Notes under the pieces: model-generated
What the model saw: only the letters and a program-made list of their open reading frames with translations
The model's database searches: none
What the model was told of the DNA's origin: nothing
Source of the DNA: a virus
DNA length: 30,732 nt
Reading direction: 5' to 3' (one strand)
IMG/VR virus record: IMGVR_UViG_3300042691_025212
Location: 1-30,732 of that record
In this document: in pieces, positions 25,246 to 30,732 of the stretch
Layout: each line of letters starts with the position of its first letter
Numbering within the stretch: position 1 is the stretch's first letter
Translations under genes and position numbers: made by a program

Positions 25246-25524
25246 TTAATATTTTGTTTCGTCATATCTATCTAACGTAGACTTTAACTGTTTAATTGTC
25301 TCAAAAATCTCTAATAATTCTGGATCTGACTGTACCCACATAGTTATGTCAATCTTATTTACTAAGTCTGAAAATACTTTAGAAGATATCATAAAATCTT
25401 TAATCAATGAGTTTTGACTTATGATCATAGATTCCATTTTCTTATTCTTATTATATAAATTAAATATTACGTAAGATAGTGCTGTGACTATCCAAAGGGA
25501 TACTGATATTACTATTGTTGTCAT
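25246..25524 (-). CDS. membrane-anchored coiled-coil protein, 92 aa
   Basis: Residues 3-23 are one hydrophobic helix (IVISVSLWIVTALSYVIFNLY), followed by a basic stop-transfer patch (NKNKKM) and helical segments with heptad-like spacing. An N-out, C-in single-pass inner-membrane protein is likely. It is packed three bases before the sigma factor gene and one base after the HD gene. The function is unknown. Confidence 0.6.
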   Translation of the reverse strand: MTTIVISVSLWIVTALSYVIFNLYNKNKKMESMIISQNSLIKDFMISSKVFSDLVNKIDITMWVQSDPELLEIFETIKQLKSTLDRYDETKY

Positions 25525-25525
25525 T

Positions 25526-26167
25526 TTATTTATTTACAATTGTTTCTACTTTAGAAGCCATCAAGTCAGCCTGATGTAAAATATGAGGTAGACTAGATTT
25601 TAATTGAAACTCAGGATTATATTGCATGAAATAATCTTCATTAGATTTTTCATATAGTCCATCATGTAATTTAATGGCTAGGTATTCAGTGTAGTCTACA
25701 GGAATTCCTGCTTTTTGTAAAGTAAAAAGAGATCTCTCCGAGACTCTTAGATGAGGAATACTAGAATTAAACTTAAACATTTTTGATCTCTTATCTACTT
25801 CCCATTGATTATCATTAGGTAAATAATAAGGTTGATCATCACTATCTCCAAGCTTTCCTAAATCATGATTAATTGCTGAAAATACTAACTGTTCTTCAGT
25901 AAAGTCTCTAACATTTCCAAATCTATCCCAAACTTTTGCGTAAATTAAAGTAGCTTCAACAACACGGTTAACATGTTCTACGTATCCACCAGCAAAACAA
26001 TTATGCGCGTAAGATACACTAGAAGCGGGAGACGTAGCTAGAGTTAACTCAATTGTTTTATAAAATTCTTTTAATTTAGTTGCTCTATCTTTAGAAATGT
26101 ATGTATCTATAAATCCATAAAATTTAGATAGATTCTCAGTAATTTCTTGCTCAGTAAGTTTTTTCAT
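25526..26167 (-). CDS. HD-domain metal-dependent hydrolase, 213 aa
   Basis: The full HD set is present: H65 (GGYVEHV), H101-D102 (INHDLGK, with K105), H168 (IKLHDGLYE) and D201 (HQADLMAS). HD proteins of this size hydrolyse phosphate esters of nucleotides, cyclic nucleotides or nucleic acids. In a lytic phage, nucleotide-pool turnover or removal of a host signalling nucleotide are candidate roles; the sequence does not decide. It overlaps the thioredoxin-fold gene by 17 bases, so the two are translated together. Confidence 0.75.
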   Translation of the reverse strand: MKKLTEQEITENLSKFYGFIDTYISKDRATKLKEFYKTIELTLATSPASSVSYAHNCFAGGYVEHVNRVVEATLIYAKVWDRFGNVRDFTEEQLVFSAINHDLGKLGDSDDQPYYLPNDNQWEVDKRSKMFKFNSSIPHLRVSERSLFTLQKAGIPVDYTEYLAIKLHDGLYEKSNEDYFMQYNPEFQLKSSLPHILHQADLMASKVETIVNK

Positions 26168-26519
26168 TTATAATAACTTTTATTTTTTCTAGTAATTCTT
26201 CAGTAGATAATACAGACACAGCGACAGTATTTTTATCTAAATTTTTAGATTCTTCTTCAGCAGAATATCTATTGCTAAAATATAACATTCCAGATGGCTT
26301 TGTATACTTATTCTTAAAGTAACTAAAGTTATCTAGTTTTATCATCGGGTATTTTCCCGTGTCAAGCTTGTCCTCTATTCGATCGCACTCAGTATCAAGA
26401 GAATGACAGTTATGATTTTCATAATCTATTTCTTTTCCAGAAATAATTTCTAGCACTTTTTGAGTTACATGTTTACATGTATTGCATCCATTAAGACTGT
26501 ATATCGTTATCTTTTTCAT
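26151..26519 (-). CDS. glutaredoxin/thioredoxin-fold protein, 122 aa
   Basis: ITIYSLNGCNTCKHV places a CxxC pair at C12 and C15 at the end of the first strand, and KYPMIKLDN (P58) supplies the cis-Pro loop of the thioredoxin fold. Two extra Cys lie between them (C38, C45). Such phage proteins (T4 NrdC type) usually donate electrons to ribonucleotide reductase, although no reductase gene is in this window. The C-terminal 50 residues are an extension not needed for the core fold. Confidence 0.7.
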   Translation of the reverse strand: MKKITIYSLNGCNTCKHVTQKVLEIISGKEIDYENHNCHSLDTECDRIEDKLDTGKYPMIKLDNFSYFKNKYTKPSGMLYFSNRYSAEEESKNLDKNTVAVSVLSTEELLEKIKVIINEKTY

Positions 26520-26664
26520 TTTCTATTATATTAGATTCTAGTGTTTGTAATACATCTAACCAACTTTGGCTAGTAACTGGATCCATGGTATCTAATTCAG
26601 CACTTATTATAGAGTATAGTAAGTTTATTTCTTTTTCTGTTAATAATTGTTTACTTTCTTCCAT
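26491..26664 (-). CDS. small acidic protein, 57 aa
   Basis: This frame opens with ATG at 26664 and ends with TAA at 26491, overlapping the thioredoxin-fold gene start by 29 bases. The product (EESKQLLTEKEINLLYSIIS, then DPVTSQSWLDVLQTLE and a tail IENEKDNDIQS) is acidic and looks like two helices. It is preceded by an A-rich leader (GTCTAAAGAAACAATT). It is the first gene of the minus-strand block. I do not recognise it. Confidence 0.6.
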   Translation of the reverse strand: MEESKQLLTEKEINLLYSIISAELDTMDPVTSQSWLDVLQTLESNIIENEKDNDIQS

Positions 26665-26837
26665 AATTGTTTCTTTAGACTGGGATCCCTGATCCTATTT
26701 AATTAAATAAAATATTGGATAAATATAAGGTTTTTTTCCGACATTTAAAAATAATTCTTTTTAGTAATATATAACTTAAATAATTACTAATTAGATTTAT
26801 TTTTTTTATTAAAATAAATTTGTTAATTTTAACTTAT
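26665..26837. promoter_or_regulatory. divergent intergenic region between structural block and replication genes
   Basis: This very AT-rich gap separates the minus-strand block (first ATG at 26664) from the plus-strand primase (ATG at 26838) and should hold promoters for both. On the minus strand TATATTTAT (26719-26727) resembles the late-motif core. Long T runs (26731-26737, 26800-26808) are present. No clear sigma-70 or middle (MotA-type) element was identified. Confidence 0.5.
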
Positions 26838-27767
26838 ATGGATAATAAATATTTTGTTCTTGGATTATTAGAATCTGTATTAGGTAAAGGAAAAAAAAGC
26901 AAAAACGATGATTACGATTTTTTTTGTCCTTTTTGTAAACATAGAAAACCTAAGCTAGTTGTTAACGTAACTAGTGGAATGTATAATTGTTGGACATGTC
27001 ATCCACATACTAAAGGAAGATCTCCAATTGCTTTATTAAAAAAGTTAAATGTTGATTCTAGTGTTATTTCTGAAATGAAAAACTATTTTAAGGATAACAC
27101 AAAAATTAAATTAGACCAAGACGTTCTTCATGCTGTATCACTTCCAAGAGAATTTATTGGTTTAGAAAATTGTGATGCTACTTTAAAATGTCGTCACGCA
27201 TTAGCATATTTAAATACTAGAGGAATAACTTTGCAAGACATAATAAAATATAACATAGGATATTGCGAATCAGGAAAGTATAAGGATAGAATTATTATTC
27301 CTTCTTATGACAAAGATTACAAACTAAATTACTTTATTGCTAGATCTATTAATGAAGAAGCGTTTCAAAAGTATGATGCGCCAAAATGTAAAAAAGCTGA
27401 AATAATTGGATTTGAGAATACAATAAATTGGGAAGTGCCAATTGTTCTTTGTGAAGGTGCGTTTGACGCAATCGCGGTAAAAAGAAACGCTATACCTTTA
27501 TTCGGAAAAACAATTCCAAAATCTATTATGATGAAATTGGCAATGACAAGCGTTAAGACAGTTTATCTTGCGCTTGATAAAGACGCAATATCTCAAGCAA
27601 TAGATAGCGCTGAACAACTTATGAAATTAGGTAAGGACGTATATCTAGTTAACTTACAAGAAAAAGATCCTTCTGATTTAGGATTTACAAAAATAACTGA
27701 ATTATTGCATTCAGCAAAGCAATTAACTTTCCAAACACTATTTGGAATAAAAATGGGAATGATATAA
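26838..27767 (+). CDS. 61: DNA primase, DnaG/gp61-like, 309 aa
   Basis: A zinc-binding N-terminus with CPFC (C30, C33) and CWTC (C51, C54; H55 adjacent) is followed by a toprim catalytic domain: LCEGAFDAIAV (E206) and YLALDKDA (D247, D249). Length is close to T4 gp61 (342 aa). The primase makes RNA primers for lagging-strand synthesis together with a DnaB-type helicase that is not in this window. The frame extends to a TTG at 26820, but the ATG at 26838 gives the better N-terminus (MDNKYFVLGLLESVLG). The fused recombination nuclease follows after nine bases. Confidence 0.85.
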   Translation: MDNKYFVLGLLESVLGKGKKSKNDDYDFFCPFCKHRKPKLVVNVTSGMYNCWTCHPHTKGRSPIALLKKLNVDSSVISEMKNYFKDNTKIKLDQDVLHAVSLPREFIGLENCDATLKCRHALAYLNTRGITLQDIIKYNIGYCESGKYKDRIIIPSYDKDYKLNYFIARSINEEAFQKYDAPKCKKAEIIGFENTINWEVPIVLCEGAFDAIAVKRNAIPLFGKTIPKSIMMKLAMTSVKTVYLALDKDAISQAIDSAEQLMKLGKDVYLVNLQEKDPSDLGFTKITELLHSAKQLTFQTLFGIKMGMI

Positions 27768-27776
27768 AGTAAAATT

Positions 27777-30732
27777 ATGGCACAAAATGTTAATAGGTTA
27801 GTTCATATCTCAGATATTCATTTGAGAAATTATAAAAGACATGCTGAATATAGAGAAGTTTTTGATTCTTTATATTTTTATCTAAAAAATACTCATACTA
27901 AAGATACATTAATTGTTTTAACCGGAGACATTGTTCATTCTAAAACTGATGTATCTCCTGAGTTATACCAAGAAGTTCAAGCTTTATTAACTTCTCTATG
28001 CGAAATAGGAAAAGTACTAATGATACCTGGAAATCATGATGCTAATCTAGCTAACTCAGATAGACTTGATGCTTTAACTCCAATAGTAAATGCATTAAAC
28101 CTAGATAACTTAATTTATTTTAAGGAAAGTGGTATAAAAACCGTCGGCAATGTTAATTTTTATCATTGGTCAGTGTTTGATAAAAAAGTAGATTATCCAA
28201 AAATATCTACAGCAGGTTATAATGTATGTTTATATCACGGTTTAGTTAACGCGGCAGTAAATGATTATGGATATGTAATGAAATCGGACTATATGAAAGC
28301 CGTAGATTTTTCTGGATTTGATTTAACATTACTAGGAGATATTCACACTAATCAGTATTTAAACGAGAAAAAAACTATCGCTTATCCTGGAAGTTTAATT
28401 CAGCAAAATCATGGCGAGTCAATAGATGGACATGGAATATTAGTATGGGACATAGAAAGTATGACATCTAATTTTGTAAAAATCCCAAATAAAACTGCGT
28501 ATTTTACAATTGATATAGAGAATGGTGTATGTCCTACTTTACCATCAAATTTACCTAAAAATTTGTATTTAAGAGTAAGACATAAAAATACTACTCACGA
28601 AGATTTAAAATCAATACTTAAAGAAATAAAAGAGAATTATAAATTAATAGAAATTTCTTCAGTAAAAATAAATGATTTTAAAAATAATTCACATGATACA
28701 TCTCAGACAAATGTAATAGATTTTAGAAACGTAGATTCTCAAAATGAATATATAAAACAATATTTTTCAGGATCATTAATGATTAGTGATGAAGAAATAA
28801 AGCAAATATGTGAAATAAATTCAACAATAAATCATAAGTTAATATCTTCAGAAGCTCCTAGAAATACTGTGTGGACACCAAAATATTTTGAATTTGAAAA
28901 TATGTTTGGTTATCAAAAAGGAAACTCAATAGACTTTTCAAACATGAAAGGAACCTATGGAATATTTGCTCCTAACGCATCAGGAAAATCTACATTTTTA
29001 GATTCAATAACTTACTGCATTTTTGATAAGTGTTCAAAAACAAGCAAAGCATCTGATGTAATGAACAACTTGTCTGATTCATTTCAATGTAAATTTGTAT
29101 TTGAATTAAATGGTAAGGAGTATACTATAGAAAGAAAAGCTAAGACACAAAGAGGAGGAAACATTAGAGTTGACGTTGATTTCTTTTATGTAGATGATAT
29201 AGGAGCTAAAGTATCTATGAATGGTAAAGAAAGAACTGACACTAACTTAAACATAAAAAAACTTTTAGGATCTTATGAAGATTTTATATTAACCTCTTTC
29301 TCTACTCAATCAGGGAACGCATCATTCATAGACATAAATCAACGAGAAAGAAAAGAGTTATTATGCCAATTTATGGACTTAAATGTATTTGAAGAATTAT
29401 ATAACTTAGCAAACGAAGAATCAAAAGAAATAAACATCCTATTAAAAGATTTACAGCGCGTTGATTGGCAAGATAAACATAAAATATCAGAGCAATGCGT
29501 ATCATCAATAAACAAAGACTTAGAAGAAACAATATTAAATAAGAATAACGTAAAGCATAATCAAGAATTAATTCAAGTTGATTTAGATTGTTTGCTTAGT
29601 AAAATATCTAAAATAGACGATAGTCTTATAAACTTTGACAAAGCAAAGTCTGAGCAAAGCATTACAAATATTAAAGATAAAGTAGTAGAGTATGATAATT
29701 TATTAACTGAAAAACAAGAAAAGTATTTTGAAATTAATAATCAACTTAGTGTTGATGAAAATAGTTTTAATCTATATGATAAAGAAACAATTAATAATGG
29801 AAAAATTGTTTTAGAAAAATTAAAAACACAGCATCAAAAGACAGTATTAAAGCTTAAGCAACTTGAGATAGAGAATAAAGGAATGCTTGACAAAATGGAA
29901 AAATTACAAGATTTAAAGTATGATGAATCTTGCGATTTTTGTATGAATAATATTTTTGTTAAAGACGCTATTGAAACTAAGAATAAAATAAGTGATCATA
30001 ATACCCAGCTAAAAATAGTTAACGTAGAAATAGAAGAACTTTTGCATAATATAGAGATATATTCAGAATTTGAGGAAGAAGAAAAAAAGTATAACGAGCT
30101 TGAAAAATTAATAGGAAAAAACAAACTTCATAAGTCGATACTAAGAAACTCTATTGACACTATTACAAGTGATAAAAAACAGGCATTAGCTAATATAGAT
30201 ACTATTACTAATAAAATTAACTTATTTGAATTGCAGTCTAATGTCATAGAAAGTAATAAACAGATAGAAAAATCAAGAGTTGAATTAAGTGATAAATTAA
30301 AAGCTTTAAAACGAGAAGAGGAAAGCCTAAACGAAAAGTATACAACACTACAAGTTAAAAAAGGAGCGTGTGTTAAAGATTTAGATGAATGCAAAGAATC
30401 AATACAAAAATTAACTGAATATGAAACAAAGAAAAAGTTATATCAGTGCTACTTAGAATGTATTCATAGAGACGGAATTCCTCATAAATTAATTTCAGAT
30501 ACTCTTCCACAAGTACAAGATGAAGTAAACAGTGTATTATCGCAACTCGTTGAATTCAGGGTGATTCTAACTACTGATCATAAGAATATTAATGGTTATA
30601 TTGCGTATTCTAAAGACAGATTCTGGGGTCTCGAGTTAGTTTCTGGAATGGAAAAGTTTATTGTATCTCTTGCGATTAGATCTGCATTAATTTCTATCTC
30701 TTCTTTGCCAAGACCAAACTTTTTACTTATCG
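27777..30732 (+). CDS. fused gp47-gp46 (SbcD-SbcC / Mre11-Rad50) recombination nuclease, 3' partial
   Basis: I read 985 codons without a stop from the ATG at 27777 to the window edge. Residues 1-345 carry the Mre11 phosphoesterase motifs: D13-x-H15, GDIVH (D51), GNHD (N86, H87), YHG (H154) and GDIH (H190). After a linker, an ABC ATPase half begins with Walker A APNASGKST at 398-406 (K404). A long coiled coil with a CDFC zinc hook (C719, C722) follows, then a signature-like SGMEK at 956-960 leading toward Walker B at the edge. In T4 these are separate proteins, gp47 and gp46, that resect DNA ends for recombination-dependent replication and degrade host DNA. Confidence 0.9.
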   Translation, partial: MAQNVNRLVHISDIHLRNYKRHAEYREVFDSLYFYLKNTHTKDTLIVLTGDIVHSKTDVSPELYQEVQALLTSLCEIGKVLMIPGNHDANLANSDRLDALTPIVNALNLDNLIYFKESGIKTVGNVNFYHWSVFDKKVDYPKISTAGYNVCLYHGLVNAAVNDYGYVMKSDYMKAVDFSGFDLTLLGDIHTNQYLNEKKTIAYPGSLIQQNHGESIDGHGILVWDIESMTSNFVKIPNKTAYFTIDIENGVCPTLPSNLPKNLYLRVRHKNTTHEDLKSILKEIKENYKLIEISSVKINDFKNNSHDTSQTNVIDFRNVDSQNEYIKQYFSGSLMISDEEIKQICEINSTINHKLISSEAPRNTVWTPKYFEFENMFGYQKGNSIDFSNMKGTYGIFAPNASGKSTFLDSITYCIFDKCSKTSKASDVMNNLSDSFQCKFVFELNGKEYTIERKAKTQRGGNIRVDVDFFYVDDIGAKVSMNGKERTDTNLNIKKLLGSYEDFILTSFSTQSGNASFIDINQRERKELLCQFMDLNVFEELYNLANEESKEINILLKDLQRVDWQDKHKISEQCVSSINKDLEETILNKNNVKHNQELIQVDLDCLLSKISKIDDSLINFDKAKSEQSITNIKDKVVEYDNLLTEKQEKYFEINNQLSVDENSFNLYDKETINNGKIVLEKLKTQHQKTVLKLKQLEIENKGMLDKMEKLQDLKYDESCDFCMNNIFVKDAIETKNKISDHNTQLKIVNVEIEELLHNIEIYSEFEEEEKKYNELEKLIGKNKLHKSILRNSIDTITSDKKQALANIDTITNKINLFELQSNVIESNKQIEKSRVELSDKLKALKREEESLNEKYTTLQVKKGACVKDLDECKESIQKLTEYETKKKLYQCYLECIHRDGIPHKLISDTLPQVQDEVNSVLSQLVEFRVILTTDHKNINGYIAYSKDRFWGLELVSGMEKFIVSLAIRSALISISSLPRPNFLLI

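Noticed and set aside
26820-26837. Upstream TTG start for the primase
   Set aside because: The six extra residues add nothing recognisable, and the ATG at 26838 follows an AT-rich leader and gives the expected N-terminus before the zinc-binding domain.

Overview
The window is part of the genome of a T4-like myovirus that probably infects a Bacteroidota (Flavobacteria-like) host. The T4-type assignment rests on homologues of baseplate wedge proteins gp25 and gp6, a gp55-type late sigma factor, a gp61-type primase and gp47/gp46 (SbcCD) recombination nuclease domains. The host guess rests on strong AT richness, start codons preceded by A-rich leaders (such as AATAAAAAATAAAC-ATG) instead of Shine-Dalgarno sequences, and Thr-repeat adhesins with PA14-like domains.

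Layout. (1) Positions 1-1669, plus strand: five small unrecognised genes, visibly less AT-rich than the rest, with a 110-base structured gap at about 1066-1176. (2) Positions 1721-4312, plus strand: two acidic proteins sharing a 19-residue N-terminal leader that ends in an LKE|S site of the type cut by T4 prohead protease, flanking a 257-residue protein with a faint ADP-ribosyltransferase-like segment. A rho-independent terminator follows. (3) Positions 4373-5410: an SGNH-hydrolase-like protein. (4) Positions 5449-26664, minus strand: one compact block of about 21 kb. In transcription order it holds a small acidic ORF, a thioredoxin-fold protein, an HD-domain hydrolase, a membrane-anchored coiled-coil protein, the late sigma factor, a small conserved-looking protein, an OB-fold hub protein, a beta-helix spike protein, a large helical tail/baseplate protein, a small partner, gp25, gp6, a CBM96/DNRLRE-like baseplate protein, a small coiled-coil protein, a 1360-residue baseplate protein, two fibre/baseplate proteins, a Thr-repeat adhesin, three glycosyltransferases, a small protein sharing a domain with one of the fibre proteins, and a GIY-YIG nuclease. 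(5) Positions 26838-30732, plus strand and divergent: primase, then a single continuous frame fusing the gp47 (Mre11/SbcD) and gp46 (Rad50/SbcC) domains, running off the end.

How it fits together. The late sigma factor lies at the head of the structural block. A recurring AATATTTAT(A/T)(A/G)NTA motif, resembling the T4 late promoter TATAAATA, precedes late-type genes on both strands, so sigma factor and motif form a plausible regulatory pair. The glycosyltransferases directly follow a mucin-like Thr-rich adhesin, which suggests fibre glycosylation. The leader-bearing acidic proteins look like candidates for capsid-packaged or prohead-core proteins. The most distinctive observations are the gp47-gp46 fusion, the repeated late-promoter motif, the twin capsid-targeting-like leaders and the glycosyltransferase/Thr-repeat cassette.
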